DNA of 44,738 nucleotides from Pseudodesulfovibrio sp. (lineage in GTDB: Bacteria; Desulfobacterota; Desulfovibrionia; Desulfovibrionales; Desulfovibrionaceae): contig NZ_JAQUWN010000027.1 of NCBI RefSeq assembly GCF_028692895.1, positions 1 to 44,738 of the forward strand. The letters are read 5' to 3'. Below the pieces are notes generated by a model, which was not told where the DNA came from, did not search any database, and saw only the letters and a program-made list of their open reading frames with translations. Below are positions 9,230 through 16,826 of this stretch, one piece after another. A program made the position numbers and the translations under genes. Positions within the stretch are counted from its first letter, which is position 1; each line of letters starts with the position of its first letter.

Positions 9230-9249
9230 ATGTGTTAAATTTAACACAT
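9230..9249. promoter_or_regulatory. 20-bp perfect palindrome upstream of fdhA
   Basis: ATGTGTTAAATTTAACACAT is an exact palindrome, 107 bp before the fdhA start. It touches TTGATA (9249-9254), a reasonable -35 hexamer, so a protein bound here would probably affect fdh transcription. The half-site has GTTA/TAAC, reminiscent of ModE boxes, and TGTG/CACA, reminiscent of CRP/FNR sites; the spacing fits neither exactly. Confidence 0.65.
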
Positions 9250-9355
9250 TGATATAATTTACTTTTATGCTATCGTGGCAATACCTGGGCGGCGTGCCCG
9301 GGACGAACGCTGCCGCGCCGCCCTGGCGGGGCACAAATTCAGGAGGCCACTGTTT

Positions 9356-12300
9356 ATGCAACTCGACCGCCGAAGCTTCATGAAGCTCGCGGGCGTGGGT
9401 GCGGCGTCTCTCACCCTCGGCCAGCTCGGAGTCAGCCTGACTCCGGTCAAGGCCTATGCCGGTCAGCTCAAGATCACCGGCGCCAAAGAGGTTGTGACCG
9501 TCTGCCCCTTCTGCTCCGTAAGCTGCCACGTCATCGGCTACGTGAAGGACGGGAAGCTCGTCAGCACCGAAGGCGACCCGGACTACCCCATCAACGAGGG
9601 CGCGCTGTGCGCCAAGGGTGCGGCCATGTTCTCCATGACCACCGAGCACAACCGGCTGCACAAGCCCCTGTACCGCGCCCCCTACAGCGACAAGTGGGAA
9701 GAGAAGCCCTGGGACTGGATGCTCGACAAGATCGCCCGGCGCATCAAGGACACCCGCGACAAGGACATCATCCTCAAGGACAAGTCCGGCAAAACCGTCA
9801 ACCGTCTCGAATCCATGTTCCTGCTGGGCACCTCCCACGCGGGCAACGAGGAATGCGCCATCGCACATCAGGCGATGCGCGGCCTGGGTGTCGTCCACAT
9901 GGACCACCAGGCGCGTATCTGACACAGCGCCACAGTTGCGGCTCTGGGAGAGTCGTTCGGACGCGGTGCGATGACCAATCACTGGATCGACATCAAGAAT
10001 GCCGATTCCATCCTCATAATGGGCAGCAATGCTGCCGAACATCATCCGATTTCCTTCAAGTGGGTGTTGCAGGCCAAGGACAAGGGAGCCACCGTCATGC
10101 ACGTGGACCCGAAGTTCTCGCGCACGTCCGCCAGATCGGATTTCCATGTCCCCCTCAGGTCCGGCACGGACATCGCCTTCCTGGGAGGCATGATAAAGTA
10201 CATCGTCGACAACGAGAAATACTTCAAGGAATACATCGTTGAATACACGAACGCCTCGCTCGTGGTGGGCAAGGACTTCGGATTCAAGGACGGCATTTTC
10301 ACCGGCTACGACCCCAAGACCAGGACCTACGACAAGTCCAAGTGGGGCTTCGAGCTCGATGAAAACGGCGTGCCCAAGAGGGACAAGACCCTCAAGGACC
10401 CCCGCTGCGTCTTCCAACTGCTGAAGGAACACTACAGCCGCTACGACCTGGACACCGTCTCCACCACCACGGGCGTGACCAAGGAGAACCTGCTCAAGGT
10501 CTACAAGGCCTTCGCCGCCACCGGCAAGCCGGACAAGGCGGGCACCGTCATGTACGCCCTGGGCTGGACCCAGCACACCGTGGGCGTCCAGAACATCCGC
10601 TCGGCGGGCATCATCCAGCTCCTGCTGGGCAACATCGGCGTGGCGGGCGGCGGCATCAACGCCCTGCGCGGCGAACCCAACGTCCAGGGCTCCACCGACC
10701 ACACCCTGCTGTACCACATCATCCCGGGTTACATGGCCATGCCGCACAACGGCTGGCAGACCTACGACGAGTATATCAAGGGCAACACCCCGGTGAGCAA
10801 CGATCCCATGTCCGCCAACTGGTGGCAGCACAAGCCCAAGTACTTCGCCAGCCTGCTCAAGGCCTGGTACGGCGAGCACGCCACCAAGGAAAACGGCTTC
10901 TGCTACGAACTGCTGCCCAAGATCGAAAAGGGCGAGGACTATTCCTACCTCTTCCTGTTCGACCGCATGTACCGGGGCGAAATTCGCGGCGGCATCATCA
11001 TCGGCCTCAACCCGATGAACTCCGTGCCCAACACCAACAAGCTGCGCAAGGCGCTGGACAACCTGGAGTGGCTGGTCACCTCCGAACTGCACAACACCGA
11101 GACCACGGACAACTGGCACCGCCCCGGCATCGACCCCAAGAAGGTCAAGACCGAGGTGTTCCTGCTCCCGTCCGCCCACCGTCTGGAGAAGGAAGGCTCG
11201 GTGACCAACTCCGGCCGCTGGCACCTCTGGCACTACAAGGCCGTGGAGCCCGCATACGAGGCCAAGCCCTTCGGCGACATGTTCTGCGGCTTCATGAAGC
11301 GCGTGCAGAAACTGTACGCGAAGGAGGGCGGCAAGCTCCCCGAGGCCGTGACCTGGCTGGACTACCCGGACAAGTACGACCCGGACGACCTGTGCGCCCG
11401 CATCAACGGCCGCTTCACCAAGGACACCGAGGTCAAGGGCAAGCTGTACAAGGCGGGCCAGCAGGTTCCGTCCTTCACCGCGCTGGCGGACGACGGCTCC
11501 ACGTCCAGCCTGAACTGGCTGTACGCGGGCAGCTACACCGAGGAGGACGGCAACAAGTCCAAGCGCCGCAGCACCAAGCAGACCGAGATGCAGAAGAACA
11601 TCGGCCTGTACCCGAACTGGGCCTGGTGCTGGCCGGTCAACCGCCGCATCCTCTACAACCGCGCCTCCGTGGACCTGAACGGCAAGCCGTACAACCCGGC
11701 CAAGGCCGTCATCGAGTGGAAGGACGGCAAGTGGATCGGCGACGTGCCCGACGGCGGCTGGCCGCCCATGGCCACCGGCAAGGGCAAGCACCCGTTCATC
11801 ATGTCCAAGCACGGCTTCGGCCAGCTCTACGGCCCCGGCCGTCAGGACGGCCCGTTCTCCGAGCACTACGAGCCGGTGGAGACTCCCGTTGACAGCAACA
11901 AGTTCTCCAAGCAGCTCAACAGCCCGGTCTACAAGTTCGTGGCGAGCGAGATGGACAAGCTGGCCAAGCCCGCGGACCCGAACTACCCCATCGTCCTGAC
12001 CACCTACAGCCTGACCGAGCATTGGTGCGGCGGCGGCGAGACCCGCAACGTGCCCAACCTGCTCGAAGCCGAGCCGCAGCTCTACGTCGAGATGAGCCCG
12101 GAACTGGCCAAGGAGAAGGGGATCAAGAACGGCGACGGCGTCATCATCGAGTCCATTCGCGGACGGGTCGAGGCCATCGCCATGGTGACCATCCGCATAC
12201 GGCCGTTCCAGGTGCACGGCCGCACCATCCACGAAATCGGCATGCCGTTCTGCTTCGGCTGGACGACCCCCGGGACCGGCGACTCCACCAACCGGCTCAC

Positions 12301-12397
12301 GCCGTCGGTGGGCGACCCGAACACCACCATCCCGGAGTTCAAGGCCTGCTGCGTCAACGTCCGCAAGGCCGACAAGCTCACCGAGCTCGCAACCTAG
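9356..12397 (+). CDS. fdhA: Formate dehydrogenase catalytic subunit, selenocysteine-containing
   Basis: This is the Mo/W-bisPGD catalytic subunit of a periplasmic formate dehydrogenase, which oxidises formate to CO2 (or the reverse). The first 30 residues hold a Tat signal (DRRSFMKLAG). Cys50, Cys53, Cys57 and Cys85 form the [4Fe-4S] site next to the cofactor. An in-frame TGA at 9920-9922 (residue 189) lies in HQARI-Sec-HSATVAALGES, exactly where FdhA proteins of this family carry the active-site selenocysteine. The frame continues unbroken to 12397, giving 1,013 residues, the usual length of Desulfovibrio FdhA. Start ATG 9356 follows AGGAGG (9341-9346); the earlier in-frame start at 9275 would spoil the Tat signal. 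The C-terminal domain (from about 840) is the usual molybdopterin dinucleotide-binding barrel. It is followed after 15 nt by fdhB. Standard gene callers would split it in two. Confidence 0.95.
9920..9947 (+). promoter_or_regulatory. Selenocysteine UGA codon and candidate SECIS hairpin
   Basis: Immediately after the UGA (9920-9922) a short hairpin can form: CCACAG (9930-9935) with CTCTGG (9942-9947), with one C-C mismatch and the six-base loop TTGCGG. Bacterial SelB-binding elements lie within the coding sequence just behind the UGA, as here. The UGA-to-loop distance (13 nt) is a few bases shorter than in E. coli fdhF. Confidence 0.6.
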
Positions 12398-12412
12398 CGA
12401 AAGGAGAACGCC

Positions 12413-13147
12413 ATGCCCAAGACCATACTCGTAGACACCTCCCGCTGCACCGCGTGCCGCGGATGTCAGATCGCCTGCAAGGAATGGCATGAGCTGCCGG
12501 CCAACAAGACCACCCAGTACCACTGGGGCAGCCACCAGAATCCGCAGGACCTCAACGCCTACAACTACAAACTCGTCCGGTTCAGCGAGCACCTCGACAA
12601 CGGGACGGTCCGGTGGAACTTCTTCCCCGACCAGTGCCGCCACTGTGAGATCGCTCCCTGCAAGGAGACCGGCGACCTGTACATCGAGAACGCCATCGTC
12701 CAGGACGAAAAGACCGGGGCCATCCTCTACACGGAGAAGACCCGGAAGTTCAGCGACGAGCAGTTCAAGGAGATCAAGGAAGCCTGCCCGTACGACATCC
12801 CCCGCCGCGACGCCAAGACCGGCCTCCTGGCCAAGTGCACCATGTGCAACGAGCGCGTCCACGCCGGGATGCTCCCCGCCTGCGTGAAGGTCTGCCCCAC
12901 CGGGGCCATGAACTTCGGCGAGCGCGAGGAGATGCTGAAGCTCGGGCAGGAACGGCTGGCCAAGCTCAAGGAGAAGTGGCCCGACGCCATGCTGGCCGAC
13001 CCCGACTCGGTCAACGTCATCTACCTGCTCATCGACAAGCCGGAGAACTACCATAAGCACTCCGTGGCCGACGCGGGCCTCGGCCCGATGTCCAAGCAGC
13101 AGTTCCTCGCCACCCTGGCGAGGCCCTTCAAGGCCATGAAGGCCTAA
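12413..13147 (+). CDS. fdhB: Formate dehydrogenase iron-sulfur subunit
   Basis: The 244-residue electron-transfer subunit has four ferredoxin-type cysteine groups: CTACRGCQIAC near the N-terminus, CRHCEIAPC at about residue 77, CPYDI, and CTMCNERV followed by CVKVCPTGA. Four [4Fe-4S] clusters are expected, passing electrons from FdhA to periplasmic cytochrome c3. It has no signal peptide and would be exported bound to FdhA through the Tat pathway, as in related enzymes. AAGGAG at 12401-12406 fits the ATG at 12413. There is no C-terminal membrane anchor, so the complex is soluble in the periplasm. A long hairpin follows the stop. Confidence 0.95.
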   Translation: MPKTILVDTSRCTACRGCQIACKEWHELPANKTTQYHWGSHQNPQDLNAYNYKLVRFSEHLDNGTVRWNFFPDQCRHCEIAPCKETGDLYIENAIVQDEKTGAILYTEKTRKFSDEQFKEIKEACPYDIPRRDAKTGLLAKCTMCNERVHAGMLPACVKVCPTGAMNFGEREEMLKLGQERLAKLKEKWPDAMLADPDSVNVIYLLIDKPENYHKHSVADAGLGPMSKQQFLATLARPFKAMKA

Positions 13148-13157
13148 CGACAACCCG

Positions 13158-13199
13158 CCCTTCCGGCCGGGACGCGTCGCGCGTCCCGGCCCGGAAGGG
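13158..13199 (+). other. Long GC-rich hairpin between fdhB and fdhE
   Basis: Nineteen bases (13158-13176) pair with 13180-13199, with a single bulged base and a 3-nt loop. No U-run follows, so it is not a classical terminator. It may protect the 3' end of the fdhAB transcript or lower expression of the maturation genes behind it. Confidence 0.7.
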
Positions 13200-13213
13200 T
13201 CCAAAGGACGCAC

Positions 13214-14128
13214 ATGCGCACGCAATCCGCCCTCGCCCGGGTCAACGACACCCTCACCCTCCTCACCGAACGCACCCCCGCCTACCGGGAGCTGACCGAA
13301 CGGTTCGGCCCCCTGCTCCGCGCGGTGGCGCAAATGGCCGACGAGCTCGCCGACACCATGCCGAAACTCCCGGCCCCGGACCCGTCTCGGCTGGCCGCCG
13401 GGGTCTCCCTGCTGGTGGACGCGGACCTCGCCCCCTGCGGCGAGGCGCTCAAGCGTTCGGCCGCGGCGCTCCTGCCTGTCCTGGCGGACGCCCTGCGGCT
13501 GAACGGGGAGACGGCGGACCGGATCGCCGCGCATTTCGCGGCCTCGGACAACCTCGTGGGGCTTGCCCAGGCCAGGATTGAGGGCAACGCAAAACGCTTC
13601 GAGAACACCTCCGCGGAGCTGGGCGTCCAACCGGCGGCCACGCTCCTGTTCCTTTCGGAGACCATTTTCGCTCCCGTCCTCCGTGCTATAATCTCGGGCC
13701 TGGACAAGCCCCTGACCGACTCGGACTGGGATCAGGCCTACTGCCCGGTCTGCGGCTCCTCGCCGTCCATCTCCTACCTCTCGCCCAAGGAGGTCACGGG
13801 CCTCGACCAACTGGTGGGCGGCGGCGGCAAGAAGTATCTTCACTGCTCCCTGTGCGGCCAGAACTGGCGATACAAGCGCAACGCCTGCGCCGCCTGCGGC
13901 AACGACGAGAATCAGTCGCGCGAGGTGTTCACCTCGGACAAGACCCGCTTCGAACGGGTGGAGGCCTGCCACAAATGCGGGCACTACTGCCTGAGCATCG
14001 ACCTGCGCGAGTGCGAGCCGCACCCGGACCTGGACGCCATCCAGGTGGGCCTGATCCACCTGGATATCTTCGCCCGCAAGAGCGGCCTCGTCCCCGTCAC
14101 CGCCACGCTGTGGAACAGCGCGGAATAA
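13214..14128 (+). CDS. fdhE: FdhE-like formate dehydrogenase accessory protein
   Basis: The C-terminal half carries four CxxC pairs of rubredoxin type: CPVCG, CSLCG, CAACG and CHKCG, the signature of FdhE, an iron-binding chaperone needed for active formate dehydrogenase. The motif YCPVCGSSP followed by YLHCSLCGQNW is typical of the family. The N-terminal half (about residues 1-165) is alpha-helical and poorly conserved. At 304 residues it has family length. It is cytoplasmic, where the Tat substrate FdhA is matured before export. AAAGGA lies before ATG 13214, and fdhD starts 7 nt after its stop, so fdhE and fdhD are clearly co-transcribed. Confidence 0.9.
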   Translation: MRTQSALARVNDTLTLLTERTPAYRELTERFGPLLRAVAQMADELADTMPKLPAPDPSRLAAGVSLLVDADLAPCGEALKRSAAALLPVLADALRLNGETADRIAAHFAASDNLVGLAQARIEGNAKRFENTSAELGVQPAATLLFLSETIFAPVLRAIISGLDKPLTDSDWDQAYCPVCGSSPSISYLSPKEVTGLDQLVGGGGKKYLHCSLCGQNWRYKRNACAACGNDENQSREVFTSDKTRFERVEACHKCGHYCLSIDLRECEPHPDLDAIQVGLIHLDIFARKSGLVPVTATLWNSAE

Positions 14129-14135
14129 AGGCCCC

Positions 14136-14963
14136 ATGGGCACGCCGCACCTGAAACCCGTCCCCGCCCCTCCCCGGCAGCCCCGCGCCGGGGAAGGCGG
14201 GCTCTCGCGCCTGCATCCGACTACCCTGCAACGGTACGAGAACGGCCGACTCGTCTTCCGTGACGACGCCATCGCCGAGGAATCGACCCTGCGGCTGCTC
14301 ATCAACGGGCAACAGGAGGCCCTGCTCTCCCGGACGCCTGGCGACGACCTGAACCTGGTGGCGGGCTACCTCTTCTGCACCTCCCGCATCCGCGAGGCCG
14401 GGGACTTGGCGTCCGTCGGCTTCAGCTACCGGGGCGTGGCCAGGGCCGAGGTCGGGCTCGACGCCCCGGCGGACATCCGGCGCATCTTTCCCTCGCCCCG
14501 GCCCGTGCGCATCGGGGCCCACCGGCTCTTCGAGTTCAAGGCGGCTTTCGAGCGCCGCCAGAACCTCTACCGCGACACCGGCTCCACCCACGCGGCCGCC
14601 CTGTTCACGGCCGACGGCCAGCTCATCGCCTTCGGCGAGGACGTCGGGCGACACAACGCCTTCGACAAGGCCATCGGCCGCGCCCTGCTGGAGGGGACCC
14701 TCGGGCAGGCGGCCATCGCCATGCTCTCCTCCCGCCTGGCCCTGGAGCTGGCGGTCAAGGCGGCCACGGCCAACATCCCGGTCCTCTGCGGCTTTTCCGC
14801 CGCCACCAGTTCGGGCGTCCGCTATGCCGAGGAGAACAACCTGACCCTGGTGGGCAGGCTGCGCAAGGAATCGTTCAACATATACGCCAACGGCTGGCGC
14901 ATCCTCACCGGCGAGTCCGACAAGACAGAAAGGGCCGGCATCTTTCCCGCGCCCGCCCCTTGA
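14136..14963 (+). CDS. fdhD: FdhD-like formate dehydrogenase maturation protein lacking the CxxC pair
   Basis: FdhD passes sulfur from the cysteine desulfurase to the Mo/W cofactor so that formate dehydrogenase becomes active. The 275-residue protein has the family core: LLINGQQEALLSRTPGDDLN, AGYLFCTSRI, then GSTHAAALF and GEDVGRHNAFDKAIG, and a C-terminal SRLALELAVKAA and CGFSAATSS. What is missing is the flexible loop with CxxC (Cys121/Cys124 in E. coli). The matching place, before FERRQNLYRDTG, reads FPSPRPVRIGAHRLFEF and has no cysteine. The only cysteines are in AGYLFC and VLCGFS. It is the last gene of the fdh group. It either uses another residue or partner for sulfur transfer or acts only in cofactor binding. 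Confidence 0.88.
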   Translation: MGTPHLKPVPAPPRQPRAGEGGLSRLHPTTLQRYENGRLVFRDDAIAEESTLRLLINGQQEALLSRTPGDDLNLVAGYLFCTSRIREAGDLASVGFSYRGVARAEVGLDAPADIRRIFPSPRPVRIGAHRLFEFKAAFERRQNLYRDTGSTHAAALFTADGQLIAFGEDVGRHNAFDKAIGRALLEGTLGQAAIAMLSSRLALELAVKAATANIPVLCGFSAATSSGVRYAEENNLTLVGRLRKESFNIYANGWRILTGESDKTERAGIFPAPAP

Positions 14964-15024
14964 ATCCGGCAGGCGATTCGGGGTATCGTGGGGGCCATCA
15001 CTCCCCGAAACCAAGGATGCGCCC

Positions 15025-15705
15025 ATGCGACTTCCACGCCTGCTGCCCTTCCTCCTGGCTCTTTTCTGCCTCGCGGCGCCGGTCCGCGCCGCCGAACTGC
15101 CCGAAGGCTTCGTCCACGTCGGGGACCTCGTGCCCGGCGCGGTCCTCGACGTCCGCTACTGCACCGCCCACAACTTCGTGGGTGCGCCCGTAGACGGCTA
15201 CCTGGCCCCGCAGGTCATCCTCAGCCGACCGGCGGCCGAAGCCCTGGCCGGGGTCCAGGAGGACCTCAAGGCCTTCGGGCTCGGGCTCAAGATTTACGAC
15301 GGCTATCGGCCGCAACGGGCCGTGGACCACTTCGTGCGCTGGGGCCGGAACCTCAAGGACACCAAGATGAAGGCGGAATTCTATCCGGACGTGGACAAGA
15401 AGAACCTGTTCCGCGATGGGTACATCGCCACCCGGTCGGGCCACACGCGCGGCTCCACCGTGGACCTGACCGTCATCGACCTGCGGACGGGCCTTGACCT
15501 GGACATGGGCGGCCCCTTCGACTTCTTCGGCCGCCTCTCCTGGCCCGGCAACCTCGACCTGCCGCCGCAGGCCAGGGCCAACCGCGCCCTGCTGCGCGAG
15601 GCCATGGCCCGCCACGGGTTCAAGCCTCTCAGCGAGGAATGGTGGCACTTCACCCTGATCGACGAGCCCTTCCCGGACACCTACTTCGACTTCCCGGTGG
15701 AGTAG
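15025..15705 (+). CDS. Exported VanX-like D-Ala-D-Ala dipeptidase (peptidase M15D)
   Basis: The first 22 residues form a signal peptide ending at VRAA, so the enzyme acts in the periplasm. The zinc site of VanX enzymes is complete: SGHTRGSTVDLT supplies SxHxxGxxxD, EEWWHF supplies the catalytic Glu and third ligand, and YDGYRPQRAV contains the conserved arginine that binds the substrate. It should split D-alanyl-D-alanine, in Gram-negatives usually for turnover of peptidoglycan precursors or fragments, not for vancomycin resistance. At 226 residues it has the usual size plus the signal peptide. It begins 61 nt after fdhD and has no evident link with it. It converges on the TSUP gene. Confidence 0.87.
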   Translation: MRLPRLLPFLLALFCLAAPVRAAELPEGFVHVGDLVPGAVLDVRYCTAHNFVGAPVDGYLAPQVILSRPAAEALAGVQEDLKAFGLGLKIYDGYRPQRAVDHFVRWGRNLKDTKMKAEFYPDVDKKNLFRDGYIATRSGHTRGSTVDLTVIDLRTGLDLDMGGPFDFFGRLSWPGNLDLPPQARANRALLREAMARHGFKPLSEEWWHFTLIDEPFPDTYFDFPVE

Positions 15706-15723
15706 GGCCCGCCGCGACAGGCA

Positions 15724-15749
15724 GGCCCTACAGTCCGGCCCTACAGTCC
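15724..15749. repeat. 13-bp exact tandem repeat at the TSUP stop codon
   Basis: Two copies of GGCCCTACAGTCC (15724-15736, 15737-15749) cover the last codons and stop of the TSUP gene, so AGL-stop is present twice in tandem. It looks like replication slippage. Confidence 0.8.
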
Positions 15750-16682
15750 GGCGATGAAGGCCCGCAGGTACTTGAAGGCGGTGAACAGGATGATGGCCAC
15801 CAGCATCCACTTGATGACCCTGGCCGGAACGTGCTTCTGGCAGCGGGCCCCGAAGTACATGCCCGCCATGCCGCCCAGGCCGAAGAGGATGCCGAGCAGC
15901 CAGTCCGGCGAGACCGACATCTCGGGATAGATGGGGGCGATGGCCTGGAAGAAGACCACTCCGGCGATGGACGTGACGAAGGTGCCCATCAGGGCCGCCC
16001 CGGCCACGATGTAGACCGGCAGCCCGTACACGGCCACAAAGAACGGGGCGATGATCGAGCCGCCGCCGATGCCGTAGATGCCGCCCACGATGCCCACCCC
16101 GAAGCTCAGGGCGAAAATGCCCGGCGTGTGGATGACGAATTCCTCGCCATGGAAGCAGAAGGCGATCTCGCGCAGGTTCATTCTGCGGACCGACACGGCG
16201 GCCCCGGCGCCGCACGCGTCCCCCCGGTTGCGCACCAGGTCCTGGAACCGGCGCTCGGCCGCGGCCCGGTCCTGCCTGCCGTTGCGCCCCCTCGCCAGGT
16301 CCCAGACCATCCGGCCGCCGATGTAGAGCATGACCAGGGCCGCGAACCCCTTGAAGTTTGCCGGATCGGGCAGATACGCCACGCGCACCACCGCCCCGAC
16401 GATCACACCCGGCAGGGTGCCGAGGATGACGACCCAGGCCAGGGGCCAGACCATCCGCCCTTCCTTCAGGTAGCGGTACACCCCGCTGGGAATGGCCACG
16501 ATGTTGAAGAGATGGTTGGTCGCGCTCACCGACGGGGACGTGAACCCGAGAAAGCTCATCTGGAAGGGAAGAAGCAGGAATGCGCCGGAAACCCCGGCCA
16601 TGGAGGTGAAAAAGGAGATGCCGAACGCCACCAGCGGCGGAATCCAGGGATCAACGGTAATGCCTGCGGTCGGGAAAAACAT
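15741..16682 (-). CDS. TSUP (TauE/SafE) family membrane permease
   Basis: The 313-residue protein has eight or so hydrophobic segments in two homologous halves. Family motifs are GVSGAFLLLPFQMSFLGF and ATNHLFNIVAIPSGVYRY in the first half and GIGGGSIIAPFFVAVYGLP in the second. A 60-residue hydrophilic loop (about 135-195) separates the halves. TSUP proteins move sulfur oxyanions and other small anions across the inner membrane. Here the gene is divergent from tunR, with one inverted repeat between them, so I infer that it is controlled by tungstate and may move tungstate, molybdate or a related anion; this is not proven by sequence. GGAGG precedes ATG 16682. Confidence 0.85.
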   Translation of the reverse strand: MFFPTAGITVDPWIPPLVAFGISFFTSMAGVSGAFLLLPFQMSFLGFTSPSVSATNHLFNIVAIPSGVYRYLKEGRMVWPLAWVVILGTLPGVIVGAVVRVAYLPDPANFKGFAALVMLYIGGRMVWDLARGRNGRQDRAAAERRFQDLVRNRGDACGAGAAVSVRRMNLREIAFCFHGEEFVIHTPGIFALSFGVGIVGGIYGIGGGSIIAPFFVAVYGLPVYIVAGAALMGTFVTSIAGVVFFQAIAPIYPEMSVSPDWLLGILFGLGGMAGMYFGARCQKHVPARVIKWMLVAIILFTAFKYLRAFIAGL

Positions 16683-16693
16683 GGCTGCCTCCG

Positions 16694-16730
16694 ATCATTG
16701 ACACGATTATATAATATTCGTGTCAATGAT
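16694..16730. promoter_or_regulatory. Perfect inverted repeat with divergent -10 boxes between TSUP and tunR
   Basis: The arms ATCATTGACACGA (16694-16706) and TCGTGTCAATGAT (16718-16730) are exact inverted copies around an 11-nt AT-rich spacer. A TATAAT is present in both directions: 16710-16715 on the + strand and 16711-16706 on the - strand. Each arm also contains TTGACA, though not at normal spacing to these -10 boxes. A dimer bound here would cover both promoters, fitting autoregulation by TunR and control of the permease. Confidence 0.8.
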
Positions 16731-16826
16731 AGATGTCTCGCGCTGGAAGTCAAGGGGAAAATCGTGTATGCAATTCCGGTTGGCGGGACTGGCCCGCCCG
16801 ACGCAACGGAAAACACGGAGTGTTCC

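Noticed and set aside
9920-9922. TGA in fdhA as a nonsense mutation or gene boundary
   Set aside because: Same frame on both sides, active-site position and family knowledge favour selenocysteine.
8933-14305. A 1,790-codon open frame on the - strand opposite the fdh operon
   Set aside because: It lies fully antisense to fdhA, fdhB and fdhE, which have clear motifs. Its translation is rich in Val, Gly, Leu, Asp and His without domains; lack of stops follows from high GC at third positions.
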